A stretch of 45,806 nucleotides of DNA, from positions 1-45,806 of the forward strand of contig NZ_CAKRCF010000024.1 of the NCBI RefSeq assembly GCF_934307085.1, written 5' to 3'. Under the pieces are notes generated by a model, which worked only from the letters and a program-made list of their open reading frames with translations, ran no database searches and was not told the DNA's origin. This stretch comes from an uncultured Anaerobutyricum sp. Its GTDB lineage: Bacteria > Bacillota > Clostridia > Lachnospirales > Lachnospiraceae. Position 1 is the first letter of the stretch; every line of letters starts with the position of its first letter. Position numbers and translations under genes: made by a program. Below are positions 16,214-28,027 of the stretch, in pieces.

Positions 16214-17497
16214 TTAAATAGTAACAACAACTCCTAAACCATCAGGAATAACAGCAACTTTTGCATCATTACCTTTGATTTTAAATGCCATAGCAAGGGC
16301 TTCATCGACATTAGAAGCAAGTTCCATATGCATATTTTTTACCAGTTTTGGATCAACAAGGTCAGATACCATGATGACTTTATGATGTGCAAGAATACGG
16401 GCAAAAATCTGGGAAGTCCACTGGTCAGGAACTGTTTCTAAACGAGGGGTGTGGATGGCTTTTTGTTCAAATTCTTCTGGGTCTTTTACATCAGCGATAT
16501 TATGGTAGAAACCGACTCCGCCATGACCGTCACGACATCCGGCAACCATAATAATGATACCGTCGTCAGGAAGGGTAGCTTCAGCGGCAGTCATACCTTT
16601 AATTGCCTGATAAATATTCTGATCAAGAGGATATCCGCCGTTTGTAGAAATCGCAATATCACAATCTACTTTATCTACGCTTGCAAGAGAACGGACAAAA
16701 TCGCAGCCTTTTTCATGAGCGGCTTCCATATCTCCGGCAAAAGAACCGATAATCTCGTGATTTCCATTTAATACAACATTAACAATGAAAGCAAGATTTG
16801 CCGTTCTTGCAGCGTAAACCATATCTTCATGAATTAAATTATGGCAGAGGTTACCTGGACGGGATTTCTTGTCATTAATAAATTCTCCGCTGTGATTAGC
16901 CATAATTGTTTTATAGGAAGCAATACCTGGTAAGACAGATTTTCTTCCGCCAGAGAAACCTGCAAAAAAGTGAGCTTCGATAAAGCCTTCGGAAATTAAC
17001 AGGTCAGCTTCTGCTGCAATCTTATTAATAATGCAGTCACCACCACTTGGCAGAACCCCAATCTTTTTCATAGAAGCATCATCTGTAGAAATGTGCATAA
17101 CAATTTCTTCATTTGCAACGATTTCTTCACCATATTTATCAACTAATTCCTCATGTGTGCTTGGACGATGGAAACCAGTTGCAACAAGAATACGGATTCG
17201 TGCATCTGGAGATACGGAACGGATTCTTCGTAAAAGAATCGGAGTGATAATTTTTGAAGGAACAGGACGAGTGTGGTCAGAACTGATAATAACAATATCT
17301 TTTTTTCCTTTTGCCAGTTCTTCTAAAGATTTAGAGCCGATTGGATGGTCTAAAGACTGCTCTACCAGTTCTTTTTCAGAAAGGTTGGTAGTGTATTCAC
17401 TCTGTTTTCCCTCTAAGATACCTGCCAGATTTTTTTCAGGCAGACGGATTTTCATTTCTCCTTTATCGTAAGGTACGTTCATTTCAAACATTTTCAA
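16214..17497 (-). CDS. larA: Nickel-pincer lactate racemase LarA family protein
   Basis: The 427-residue protein matches LarA, which interconverts D- and L-lactate with the pincer nucleotide cofactor. The DHTRPVP signature is at 74-80. Residues aligning with the catalytic set of L. plantarum LarA (H108, H174, K184, H200) are all present with an offset of two: H110 (TGFHRP), H176 (EAHFFAGFSGG), K186 (GGRKSVLPG) and H202 (ANHSG). The cofactor genes larB, larC and larE are not in the window. GGAGG precedes the ATG. A Crp/Fnr gene is divergent and an aquaglyceroporin follows. Some LarA homologues act on other 2-hydroxyacids, so lactate is likely, not certain. Confidence 0.9.
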   Translation of the reverse strand: MKMFEMNVPYDKGEMKIRLPEKNLAGILEGKQSEYTTNLSEKELVEQSLDHPIGSKSLEELAKGKKDIVIISSDHTRPVPSKIITPILLRRIRSVSPDARIRILVATGFHRPSTHEELVDKYGEEIVANEEIVMHISTDDASMKKIGVLPSGGDCIINKIAAEADLLISEGFIEAHFFAGFSGGRKSVLPGIASYKTIMANHSGEFINDKKSRPGNLCHNLIHEDMVYAARTANLAFIVNVVLNGNHEIIGSFAGDMEAAHEKGCDFVRSLASVDKVDCDIAISTNGGYPLDQNIYQAIKGMTAAEATLPDDGIIIMVAGCRDGHGGVGFYHNIADVKDPEEFEQKAIHTPRLETVPDQWTSQIFARILAHHKVIMVSDLVDPKLVKNMHMELASNVDEALAMAFKIKGNDAKVAVIPDGLGVVVTI

Positions 17498-17548
17498 GTC
17501 CTCCTTGTAAAACTATGTGTATTCAAATCTCTTGTACTTGAGTTTATC

Positions 17549-17668
17549 AGTAGATTTTTTTGCATATATAAATCTACTAACGAAAAGCTATTTTATATAA
17601 AATGAATGCTCCTGAAAACAACATTTTGTGTTAATAAAATGTGTTACCAAATGATACCAACATATGTT
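17549..17668. promoter_or_regulatory. larA/crp divergent control region with dyads
   Basis: Three inverted repeats lie between the divergent genes: AGTAGATTT/AAATCTACT (17549-17578, in the larA leader), ACATTTT-N8-AAAATGT (17621-17642) and the palindrome AACATATGTT (17659-17668) just ahead of TATACT, the likely -10 box of the crp-like gene. Crp/Fnr proteins bind such spaced dyads, so 17621-17642 is the best operator candidate for the divergent regulator. Confidence 0.5.
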
Positions 17669-17709
17669 AAAAATATGATATACTATTTATGAAGAAAGGG
17701 TGAAAAAGA

Positions 17710-18366
17710 ATGAATCATGAATATTTACTAGAATTTTTGGAGAAAAAAGATATTCCTACCGTATATAAATTACGCCATGTATATCTTACTTATTATGGAT
17801 TAGACCAGAAATATACGTATGTATTAAAAGAAGGAGTAGTAAAAACAAGCATTATATTAAGAGACGGAAGAGAATTTAACATTGCTTATTTAAAAGCTCC
17901 AAATATTATCTCTTTATTAAGAGATGAAGTGAGTCAGTATACCACGGCACCATTCAATGTGCGGATAGAGAGCGAGAATGCCGTATTTTATAAAATTCCC
18001 CGTGTAACTTTCTGGGAATATGTCAATGAAGATCAAAAGCTTCAGGATTATATTAATGCCTACTATCGAGAACAGCTTTCTCAGGCAATCTATCGTCAGC
18101 AGCTTATGACAATGAATGGAAAAACAGGAGCGGTATGTGCGTTTCTATACTTACAAATAGAACCGTTTGGAAAGAAAATGAAAGATGGGATTCTCATTGA
18201 TTTTCAGATTACTAACGATGATATCGCAGGATTTTGTGGAATATCTACACGAAATAGCGTAAACCGCATTTTACGTGGTCTAAGAGAAAATGGAGTAATT
18301 TCAATAGCAGACCAGAAAATACTCATAAAAGATAAAGAATACCTTGAACAATATGTGAAGGGGTAA
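17710..18366 (+). CDS. Crp/Fnr family transcriptional regulator, LarR-like by context
   Basis: The 218-residue protein has a cyclic-nucleotide-binding-type beta roll (about residues 10-130) and a C-terminal winged helix (about 145-215, with ITNDDIAGFCGISTRNSVNRIL as recognition region). It has no cysteine cluster for an iron-sulfur centre, so it is not a canonical Fnr. It is divergent from larA. In L. plantarum the lactate racemase operon is activated by LarR, also of the Crp/Fnr family, so lactate-responsive control of larA and the channel gene is a reasonable inference. Confidence 0.88.
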   Translation: MNHEYLLEFLEKKDIPTVYKLRHVYLTYYGLDQKYTYVLKEGVVKTSIILRDGREFNIAYLKAPNIISLLRDEVSQYTTAPFNVRIESENAVFYKIPRVTFWEYVNEDQKLQDYINAYYREQLSQAIYRQQLMTMNGKTGAVCAFLYLQIEPFGKKMKDGILIDFQITNDDIAGFCGISTRNSVNRILRGLRENGVISIADQKILIKDKEYLEQYVKG

Positions 18367-18368
18367 AT

Positions 18369-18410
18369 TTTGGTTTGCCGCAGGCAAGATAGGCGCTCCA
18401 GGAGAGAGCA
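18369..18410 (+). repeat. Partial repeat shared with the flank of element B2
   Basis: The string TGGTTTGCCGCAGGCAAGA and the following AGGCG...CCAGG closely match the sequence directly before element B2 (about 39513-39545). No matching right arm was found nearby, so it looks like a broken copy. The rest of 18367-18729 has a 9-bp hairpin (AGGGATTGA 18608-18616 with TCAATCCCT 18636-18644) and no gene. Confidence 0.4.
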
Positions 18411-18729
18411 GAATTAATGTTGTATAATATTTGGATATCATTCATAAGATTATAGCTTTCCATGAAATGAAATATTAAGGATTGACACACAAGCTATTAT
18501 TATAATATCACAGCAATTTTACGGATAGTAGACCAGTCCATAAGTGACTAATACCAAAATTGATATTGTAGTATAACCAAAAGTTAACATTTTTCCTGTT
18601 AATTCAAAGGGATTGATAAGTTGTTGCTTCAAGTGTCAATCCCTCTGAAAAATAATTTACCGGAGTTCCTATCTCTCCTGTCCCCATCCCCAAATCTTTT
18701 TCCACTGATTTGTAGGTTTGCAATACACA

Positions 18730-18846
18730 GAACTCGCACCTCATGTAATCTATAAAAATGCGCCTTTGATCAAGTTCAAGTTGCGGGTGAGCAGCTTGGA
18801 CGCAGTGAAACGAAGCATTTTTATAGATTACATGAGGTGCGAGTTC
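18730..18846. ncRNA. Hairpin element family A, copy 2
   Basis: Outer arms 18730-18761 and 18814-18845 are a perfect 31-32 bp inverted repeat. Between them the conserved strands (GCCTTTGATCAAG and CGCAGTGAAACGAAGC) flank an inner 10-bp stem with G-U pairs (18775-18784 with 18791-18800). It sits between the convergent crp-like and BASS genes, about 30 bases behind the BASS stop. Confidence 0.7.
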
Positions 18847-18875
18847 GTTTGTTACACAGCCCCACAAATCAGGAT

Positions 18876-19895
18876 CTATTTTACTGTAGCAGTCTCCTTA
18901 TGTGCAGCTTTCATTTTGTCATACTGAGCAAATAATCCGGCAAGTAATGTTCCGGAAATGGAATGCCATACACAGGAAACAGCACAGATGATAGCAGATT
19001 CTGGTGTAGATGCAAATTGAGCAGTTGTTGTTGCAAGATTTGTTGCAAGACCTGCATTCTGCATACCAACTTCGATAGAAATAGTTCTTTTCTTAGCTGT
19101 ATTCATACCTGTAAGACGGCCGGCACAATAACCAAGGAAGTATCCAAGACCGTTGTGAAGAAGAACAGCGATAAAGATTACAACGCCAGACTGGAAGAAT
19201 TTTGAACCCTGAGAAGAGATAACTCCACCAACAACACAGGCAAGTCCGAGAACGGCAACACCAGGCATTACTTTCTGAAGTTCTTTAAATGTCTTGTTTT
19301 TACCTAATGCATAATTTAATACAAAACCAATTGCTACTGGCACGATAACGGTTTCAATGATGGAAACAAACATTGGAAGACCGTGGATAGTGATTTTAGC
19401 TCCGCTTGCCAGAAGAGAAACCATAAGAGGTGTCATAACTGGGGAGAGGATAGTAGATACAGTAGTCATTCCAACAGAAAATGCAACATCACCGCCGCAA
19501 AGGTAGGACATGATGTTAGAGGATACACCACCTGGGCAGCAGCCTACAAGAATCAGTCCAAGAGCGATACCTGTTGGAAGATGGAGCAGTTTTGTAATGA
19601 AAAATGCTAAAAATGGCATGATTAAATACTGAGCGATTGCACCGATGCAGATATCAAATGGTCTTTGTGCAAGAATCTTGAAATCTTCTGTTGTAAGAGT
19701 AAGTCCCATGCTGAACATGATGATACCAATGATAATAGACTGACTTGTGAACTTGTTTGCTACGGGATCAGTGAATAACTGGAAATTTACCCATCCCATC
19801 AGTGATGGCAGAAAAAATGTGATTACTGCGATAGCGATTACAACGATGGATGTGTAATCCGATAAAAATTTGCTGAATTTTTGTAATTGTTTCAT
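18876..19895 (-). CDS. Bile acid:sodium symporter (BASS) family transporter
   Basis: The 339-residue membrane protein has about 9-10 hydrophobic helices and the BASS/SBF pattern, including the glycine-rich LVGCCPGGVSSNIMSYL crossover and the later IEVGMQNAGLATNLA segment. Family members use Na+ to import organic anions such as bile acids, pantothenate, pyruvate or other 2-keto acids. GGAGG precedes the ATG. The gene is alone behind a T-box leader (19957-20262), so its expression responds to an uncharged tRNA, probably tRNA-Cys. This points to import of an amino acid-related compound, for example a sulfur compound or keto acid precursor, rather than bile acids. The substrate remains inferred. 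Confidence 0.9.
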   Translation of the reverse strand: MKQLQKFSKFLSDYTSIVVIAIAVITFFLPSLMGWVNFQLFTDPVANKFTSQSIIIGIIMFSMGLTLTTEDFKILAQRPFDICIGAIAQYLIMPFLAFFITKLLHLPTGIALGLILVGCCPGGVSSNIMSYLCGGDVAFSVGMTTVSTILSPVMTPLMVSLLASGAKITIHGLPMFVSIIETVIVPVAIGFVLNYALGKNKTFKELQKVMPGVAVLGLACVVGGVISSQGSKFFQSGVVIFIAVLLHNGLGYFLGYCAGRLTGMNTAKKRTISIEVGMQNAGLATNLATTTAQFASTPESAIICAVSCVWHSISGTLLAGLFAQYDKMKAAHKETATVK

Positions 19896-19956
19896 ACTTA
19901 TGTTACCTCCTGATGATCCTCACCGTTTTTCATTTTATTCGTTGTGTTTTTAAGAA

Positions 19957-20262
19957 AACAAAAAATCCCTTTTCAGAAAAAAATCTGAAAAGGGACGAAA
20001 AAATCCGCGTTACCACCCAAATTCTGTAATAAAATTACAGCTCTTAACGTACTGTCATACGCTTTCCTTTTAACGGAGGATTCCGGCGAGACCTACTGAT
20101 TAGAAAAAGAAAAAATGTCAGGTAATGTTCAGTCCGCATCTTAGAGAGGATATCTGTTATTGAAAATGCACCTGCTCACACCAACCACAGGCTCTCTGAA
20201 CCATTCTGCTCAAAAACAGCGTTGTTCTCTTCAACGAATTTCGGTGAAGTTATGTATTTGAC
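19957..20262 (-). promoter_or_regulatory. T-box riboswitch of the BASS gene, specifier probably UGC (Cys)
   Basis: On the minus strand the T-box sequence GGGTGGTAACGCGG (20018-20005) is followed by a terminator (12-bp stem, 19995-19984 with 19977-19966) and a T-run. Upstream lies stem I with an apical GTGGTTGGTGTGAG loop, AGAGAG/CTCTCT pairing and a GTTCAG/CTGAAC base helix. In the specifier loop CTAAGATGCGGACTGAAC, alignment from memory with other leaders puts the codon at TGC; ATG is the main alternative. Uncharged tRNA should switch the structure to the antiterminator. Confidence 0.85.
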
Positions 20263-20269
20263 GAACTTC

Positions 20270-20297
20270 ATTATATTCTAATTTTTGAAAATGTCAA
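20270..20297 (-). promoter_or_regulatory. Promoter of the T-box/BASS transcript
   Basis: TTGACA (20297-20292) and TATAAT (20275-20270) on the minus strand have a 16-base spacer and place the start of transcription just ahead of the T-box stem I. Confidence 0.75.
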
Positions 20298-20352
20298 GAA
20301 GAAAATTGTCCTAATTTTTGTACATTGTCAGATTATTGATTTAAAACACATT

Positions 20353-20529
20353 TTGAAGGAGGGTAGAAAAAAACTTGCCATAACATTTTATAAAAGGTAT
20401 AATAAACCAGAAAACATGCAGGTTTTAGCAGATGAACTTGCAAAACTTAAAGATAAAAATTTAAATAAATTAAGAGAAATCCATAATAATTCAATTACTG
20501 AATTCTTCACTAAAGGACTTGGCGATTGA
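20353..20529 (+). pseudogene. Possible gene remnant with coding character
   Basis: A frame of 58 codons ends in a charged helical stretch (ENMQVLADELAKLKDKNL and on to TEFFTKGLGD) that reads like genuine protein. It has no convincing start: the only ATG (20416) has no ribosome binding site, and a GGAGG at 20358 lacks a well-spaced start in this frame. I read it as the tail of a lost gene. It is followed directly by repeat C1. Confidence 0.25.
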
Positions 20530-20536
20530 ACTATCG

Positions 20537-20700
20537 AGAGCGTGTTTGAAAAATCATTCCTGTAACCTGTGCGCCCCAATTTACAGCATATTTTGCCTTC
20601 ATTCAGTTGACGTAGCCCACTACGCCGCCCTCATTTAGGCGAAATTTTCCACAAATTGTGATGTACATCTTGCAGAAAGCATTTTTTAAACATGCTCTAG
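20537..20700. repeat. MITE-like repeat, family C copy 1
   Basis: Terminal inverted repeats AGAGCGTGTTTGAAAAAT (20537-20554) and its near-complement ATTTTTTAAACATGCTCT (right end 20679-20700) enclose about 125 bases with an inner CGTAG-CCCA-CTACG hairpin. The ends recur at 22457-22580, 31155-31176 and 39757-39783. There is no transposase, so it is a non-autonomous or structural repeat. Confidence 0.6.
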
Positions 20701-20745
20701 GATTCTCTCTTAAATTCCTAAAAGGACAGGAAAGGAGAATTTTTA

Positions 20746-21003
20746 ATGTTTAATTTATTCAATTCAGAAAGCCTTTGGATAGGAACGGACATGAAAAGAT
20801 TTAATGAAGTTCGCACACAATTAGAACGAGAGGGAATCCCTTATAAATATAAAACAAAAGACCTTTTATCACAGCCACTATATCCAGCCAAAGGAACTAT
20901 AAGAAGTCATGTGGGAAGCATGGGAAACAATGCAAATCAGATGATAGAATATGAAATTCTCGTACATAAAAAAGACTATGAAAAGGTGAGAGGAAAATTC
21001 TAA
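20746..21003 (+). CDS. Hypothetical small protein, 85 aa
   Basis: A GGAGA site precedes the ATG and the frame is intact. The product (MFNLFNSESLWIG... ending YEKVRGKF) looks like a small alpha/beta protein; its EYEILVHKKDYEKV end resembles small signal-transduction-like DUF2007 proteins, but the match is weak. It is a single gene between repeat C1 and hairpin element F and faces the LacI gene. No function is assigned. Confidence 0.6.
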   Translation: MFNLFNSESLWIGTDMKRFNEVRTQLEREGIPYKYKTKDLLSQPLYPAKGTIRSHVGSMGNNANQMIEYEILVHKKDYEKVRGKF

Positions 21004-21098
21004 TTCGCTTTCTCAAATCTTCTTTCACAGCTTTGTAGTGTTTAGAGAAAACAGCCGCTGTAAAAGTTTTTAAACAGGATTGCACAAAGACTATGTGA

Positions 21099-21256
21099 AA
21101 AAGAGACACTAAAAAATATCCTATTTTGTGATTTTGTGCTGTGGAATTTTGACCATAGAAACTTCGGACTGCTTTTTCCGAAGTTTCTGTACTACTGGGC
21201 AAAATGGAACGTTTAGCACAACGGAACAAAATAGGATATTTTTTAGTGCCTCTTTT
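21099..21256. ncRNA. Long hairpin element F, possible divergent family B member
   Basis: Arms 21099-21129 and 21226-21256 pair over 31 positions with one mismatch. The closing region TTTTGTGATTTT on the left and CGGAACAAAA on the right resembles family B, and an inner 12-bp stem AGAAACTTCGGA/TCCGAAGTTTCT follows. It lies between the convergent 85-residue and LacI genes. Confidence 0.5.
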
Positions 21257-21312
21257 CAATAGTTCTTCAGGCAATCCGATTATAGATTCTTCTACAGCGG
21301 CGTCCGTTTGCT

Positions 21313-22335
<1,023 letters not shown>

Positions 22336-22456
22336 TTATCAGTTCTATGATTTCTTACTAATTATACAATGTTTTTTGTAATATTTTGAAGATTCAAATA
22401 AATAAATCTAAGTGAAATCAGATGTAAAAAATTTTTGTTAATAAAGCTGGCAGACC

Positions 22457-22580
22457 AGCGTATATTTGAAAAATGAAGCTGAACGAACCCGAGATAAATA
22501 AATTTGAATCATGCAGAAGGATTTTAGTATATTTTTTAATGTAAATCATCACATCTAAAGCATTTTCAAATACGCTCTAG
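22457..22580. repeat. MITE-like repeat, family C copy 2
   Basis: AGCGTATATTTGAAAAATG on the left (22457-22475) and GCATTTTCAAATACGCTCTAG on the right (22560-22580) form terminal inverted repeats. The interior differs from copy 1 and is AT-rich. It sits in the lacI-galK gap, upstream of the galK promoter. Confidence 0.5.
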
Positions 22581-22640
22581 AATACTTTTTATCCTAAATA
22601 TTTATAGTATACCAAATTTTACAGAATAGTTGAAGAAAAA

Positions 22641-22752
22641 ATTACTAAAAATGAAGTAAAATATTTAGTAAAAATTTACCCTTGCATAATTTACTAAAAT
22701 AATTTACTATATAAGCAACACGAAAACAATTACTGAAATAGCAGATAGTAAA
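22641..22752 (+). promoter_or_regulatory. galK-galT promoter with clustered operator motifs
   Basis: TTGCAT (22682-22687) and TACTAT (22705-22710) have a 17-base spacer. The heptamer TTTACTA, or its complement TAGTAAA, occurs at 22664-22670, 22690-22696, 22703-22709 and 22746-22752, with a variant ATTACTA at 22641. Two copies lie inside the promoter. These are good candidates for binding of the divergent LacI-type regulator. Confidence 0.6.
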
Positions 22753-22827
22753 CGTGATAGCAAAGTATAGTGATAATAAGAAACAGGAATGAAAACAGGG
22801 CGTATTTAAGAAAAGGAGTAGGAAAAG

Positions 22828-24102
22828 ATGAAGACAACAGAATTAAAAAAAGGGTTTCAGGATGGAAAGTACGAAGAGTTATTAAAGAATATTTACATTG
22901 ATGAAGCTGTTTTAGATTACCAGAAAGAACGTTATATTAAGGCAATCGAAAGCTTTGAGGAATTATTTGGAGAAAAAGAAGTAGAGATTTACAGTGCACC
23001 GGGAAGAAGTGAGATTGGTGGTAACCACACAGACCATCAGTTAGGAAGAGTCCTTGCTGCATCGATTAACTTAGATGCGATTGCTATTGTAGCGAAAAAG
23101 GATAATGGTGTTGTTTTAAAATCAGAGGGATACCCAATGATTAATGTTTCTTTAGCCGACCTTCTTCCAAAGAAAGAAGAAGAGGGAACTTCCGCAGGAC
23201 TTATCCGTGGTGTTGCTGCAAAGTTAAAAGAAGAAGGATACGAAATCGGTGGTTTTGAAGCATATGTTACAAGCGATGTATTAAACGGAGCAGGTATGTC
23301 ATCTTCTGCCGCATTTGAAGTATTAATAGGTAACATTTTATCAGGACTTTATAACGAGGGAAAGGTTTCTCCAGTACTTATTGCACAGGCGGGACAGTAT
23401 GCAGAGAATGTATTCTTTGGAAAACCTTGTGGTCTGATGGATCAGATGGCATCTTCTGTTGGCAATCTCATTTTTATCGATTTTGCAGATTTGAAAAATC
23501 CTGTAATTAAGAAAGTAGATGTGAACTTTGAAGACTTTGACCATAGCTTATGTATCATTGATACAAAGGGTTCTCATGCGGATTTGACAGATGAATATGC
23601 AGCGATTCCTGAAGAAATGAAAAAGGTAGCAGCTTACTTTGGTAAAGAGGTATTACATCAGATTGATAAAAATGAATTTTATATTCATATTCCAGAGATT
23701 CGTAAAACAGCAGGCGACAGAGCCGTACTCCGTGCAATGCATTGGTTCGAGGAGACAGATCGTGTTATCGACCAGGTAAATGCACTAGAAAAAGGTGATT
23801 TTGAAGAATTTAAGAGTCTGATTAAAGCATCTGGTGATTCTTCTTTCAAATATCTTCAGAATGTATACTCCGTGAAAAATCTTTCCAGACAGGAAATGGC
23901 AGTCGGTCTTGCATTTAGTGACGTCATCCTGAAAGGAAGAGGAGTAAGCCGTGTACATGGCGGTGGATTTGCCGGAACAATTCAGGCATTTGTGCCAAAT
24001 GATATTGTAGACATTTACAAGAAAAATATGGAAGATATTTTTGGACAAGATGCCTGCCACGTATTAAAAATCAGAAAATATGGCGGAATGAAAGTATTAT
24101 AG
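22828..24102 (+). CDS. galK: Galactokinase
   Basis: The 424-residue GHMP kinase phosphorylates alpha-D-galactose with ATP, the second step of the Leloir pathway. Signature 1 PGRSEIGGNHTDHQLG (about 59-74), the GHMP ATP motif NGAGMSSSAAFEVL (about 153-166) and the C-terminal GGGFAGTIQAF are all present. In PGRSEIGGNHTDH the catalytic region deviates slightly from the PGRVNLIGEHTDY of enterobacteria, as is usual in Clostridia. GGAGT precedes the ATG. galT follows after 23 bases, so the two form an operon under the LacI-type regulator. Confidence 0.95.
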   Translation: MKTTELKKGFQDGKYEELLKNIYIDEAVLDYQKERYIKAIESFEELFGEKEVEIYSAPGRSEIGGNHTDHQLGRVLAASINLDAIAIVAKKDNGVVLKSEGYPMINVSLADLLPKKEEEGTSAGLIRGVAAKLKEEGYEIGGFEAYVTSDVLNGAGMSSSAAFEVLIGNILSGLYNEGKVSPVLIAQAGQYAENVFFGKPCGLMDQMASSVGNLIFIDFADLKNPVIKKVDVNFEDFDHSLCIIDTKGSHADLTDEYAAIPEEMKKVAAYFGKEVLHQIDKNEFYIHIPEIRKTAGDRAVLRAMHWFEETDRVIDQVNALEKGDFEEFKSLIKASGDSSFKYLQNVYSVKNLSRQEMAVGLAFSDVILKGRGVSRVHGGGFAGTIQAFVPNDIVDIYKKNMEDIFGQDACHVLKIRKYGGMKVL

Positions 24103-24125
24103 GATATTAATAGGAGGACAGAGAA

Positions 24126-25622
24126 ATGGGACTGACAAAGAATATTAAGAAGCTTGTCCGTTATGGTATCGGAGCAAAATTAATCCAGCCGGAAGATGAG
24201 ATTTTCATGATTAATCAGTATCTTGAATTATTTGGTTTAGATGAATATGACAATCCAGATATTTTTGGAGAAAGAATGATTCTTGCAGATATTTTAAATG
24301 AACTGACAGACATTGCATTTGAAAGAGGGATTATTCAGAGTGATGATATCGTCACAAGAGATTTATTTGATACAAAGCTTATGGGAATTATGACCCCAAG
24401 ACCAAGTACAGTAAAAAAGACATTTGATGCTTATTATGAAAAAAATCCGAAATATGCAACAGATTATTTTTATGAACTTAGCCAGAACAGTAATTATATA
24501 AGAAAAGACCGTATCCAGAAAGATATGAAATGGACAGTGGACAGTCCCTACGGTACTATTGATATTACGATTAATCTGTCCAAACCGGAAAAAGACCCGA
24601 AGGCAATCGCAGCAGCTAAGAACGCAAAACAGAGTGCGTATCCAAAGTGTCAGCTTTGCATAGAGAATGAAGGATATGCGGGAAGAATGAATCACCCGGC
24701 AAGACAGAATCATCGTATTATCCCGGTAACGATTCATGGAAGTAGATGGGGATTCCAATATTCTCCATACGTTTATTATAATGAGCATTGTATTGTCTTA
24801 AATGGACAGCATACTCCGATGAAAATAGACAGGGATACTTTCGCCAAGTTATTTGATTTTATCCGTCAGTTTCCACATTATTTTGTTGGTTCTAATGCAG
24901 ATTTGCCAATCGTTGGAGGTTCAATCCTTACGCATGACCATTTTCAGGGAGGACACTATACCTTTGCGATGGAACGCGCCGAAATGGAAAAAGAATTTAA
25001 AGTTCCAGGCTACGAAGATGTAACAGCTGGTATTGTACACTGGCCATTATCTGTCATTCGAATCCGTCATAAAGACCCGGAGCGTCTGATAGACCTTGCT
25101 GACCATATTCTTAAAAAATGGCGTAACTATAGTGATACAGATGCCTTTATCTTTGAGCAGACAAACGGAGAACCACATAATACGATTACTCCGATTGCAA
25201 GAAGAAGAGGGGAAGAGTACGAACTCGATCTCACATTAAGAAATAACATTACCACAGAAGAAAGACCACTCGGCGTTTATCATCCAAGACCAGAATACCA
25301 TCATATCAAGAAGGAAAATATTGGACTTATCGAAGTGATGGGACTTGCTGTACTGCCTTCCAGACTTAAAAAAGAGATGGAAAGCCTCGCAGATTGTCTC
25401 GTGAGTGGAAAAGAGGTTTCTTCTGTCGAAGGACTGGAAAAACACGCAGACTGGGTAGCTGGCTTCTTGCCAAAATACGTAGAAATCACACAGGAAAATG
25501 TGTGGGATATCCTCAAAGAAGAAATTGGGGAAGTGTTTGTAAAGGTCCTCGAAGATGCAGGAGTGTATAAATGCACGGAAGAGGGAAGGAAAGCCTTTGA
25601 CCGCTTTATAAACACTCTCTAA
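24126..25622 (+). CDS. galT: UDP-glucose--hexose-1-phosphate uridylyltransferase, class II
   Basis: The 498-residue protein belongs to the Gram-positive class II GalT family, unrelated in length to the roughly 350-residue E. coli form. Landmarks are NHPARQNHRIIPV (about 180-192), the catalytic region GGSILTHDHFQGGHY (about 265-279) and EQTNGEPHNTITPIARRR. It transfers UMP from UDP-glucose to galactose 1-phosphate, giving glucose 1-phosphate and UDP-galactose. AGGAGG precedes the ATG, 23 bases behind galK. No galE or galM is in the window. Hairpin element A3 begins about 28 bases behind the stop. Confidence 0.95.
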   Translation: MGLTKNIKKLVRYGIGAKLIQPEDEIFMINQYLELFGLDEYDNPDIFGERMILADILNELTDIAFERGIIQSDDIVTRDLFDTKLMGIMTPRPSTVKKTFDAYYEKNPKYATDYFYELSQNSNYIRKDRIQKDMKWTVDSPYGTIDITINLSKPEKDPKAIAAAKNAKQSAYPKCQLCIENEGYAGRMNHPARQNHRIIPVTIHGSRWGFQYSPYVYYNEHCIVLNGQHTPMKIDRDTFAKLFDFIRQFPHYFVGSNADLPIVGGSILTHDHFQGGHYTFAMERAEMEKEFKVPGYEDVTAGIVHWPLSVIRIRHKDPERLIDLADHILKKWRNYSDTDAFIFEQTNGEPHNTITPIARRRGEEYELDLTLRNNITTEERPLGVYHPRPEYHHIKKENIGLIEVMGLAVLPSRLKKEMESLADCLVSGKEVSSVEGLEKHADWVAGFLPKYVEITQENVWDILKEEIGEVFVKVLEDAGVYKCTEEGRKAFDRFINTL

Positions 25623-25650
25623 CTTCTGATTTCATTCCATCCAAAGCACA

Positions 25651-25767
25651 GAAAAAGCGAACCCTATATTATATAAAATTGCACCTTAGAGCAAGTTCAA
25701 GCTGTGATTGAGCAGTTTGGACGCAGTGATACGAAGCATTTTTATATAATATAGGGTTCGCTTTTTC
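25651..25767. ncRNA. Hairpin element family A, copy 3
   Basis: Outer arms 25651-25682 and 25736-25767 pair over 32 positions with one mismatch. The conserved strands ACCTTAGAGCAAG and CGCAGTGATACGAAGC flank an inner stem (25696-25705 with 25712-25721) that pairs with three G-U wobbles. T-runs on both outer sides would suit bidirectional termination. It lies directly behind galT. Confidence 0.7.
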
Positions 25768-25976
25768 GTCTGTCTTTCAATAAATTAAAAGAAAACTTAA
25801 TTTTTAAGTTGACTTTAGTTGGAAATAATAATAAATTTAATCTGAAATTACGAATTAAATTAATTACAAACAGAAACAAGATTAACTTAAATTAAAATTA
25901 GTTAAAATTAGTATTACATAAAAATTTACTTTGTATAGTTGTATTAAAATAAATATATTTAGAGATAAAACAGTAT

Positions 25977-28023
<2,047 letters not shown>

Positions 28024-28027
<4 letters not shown>

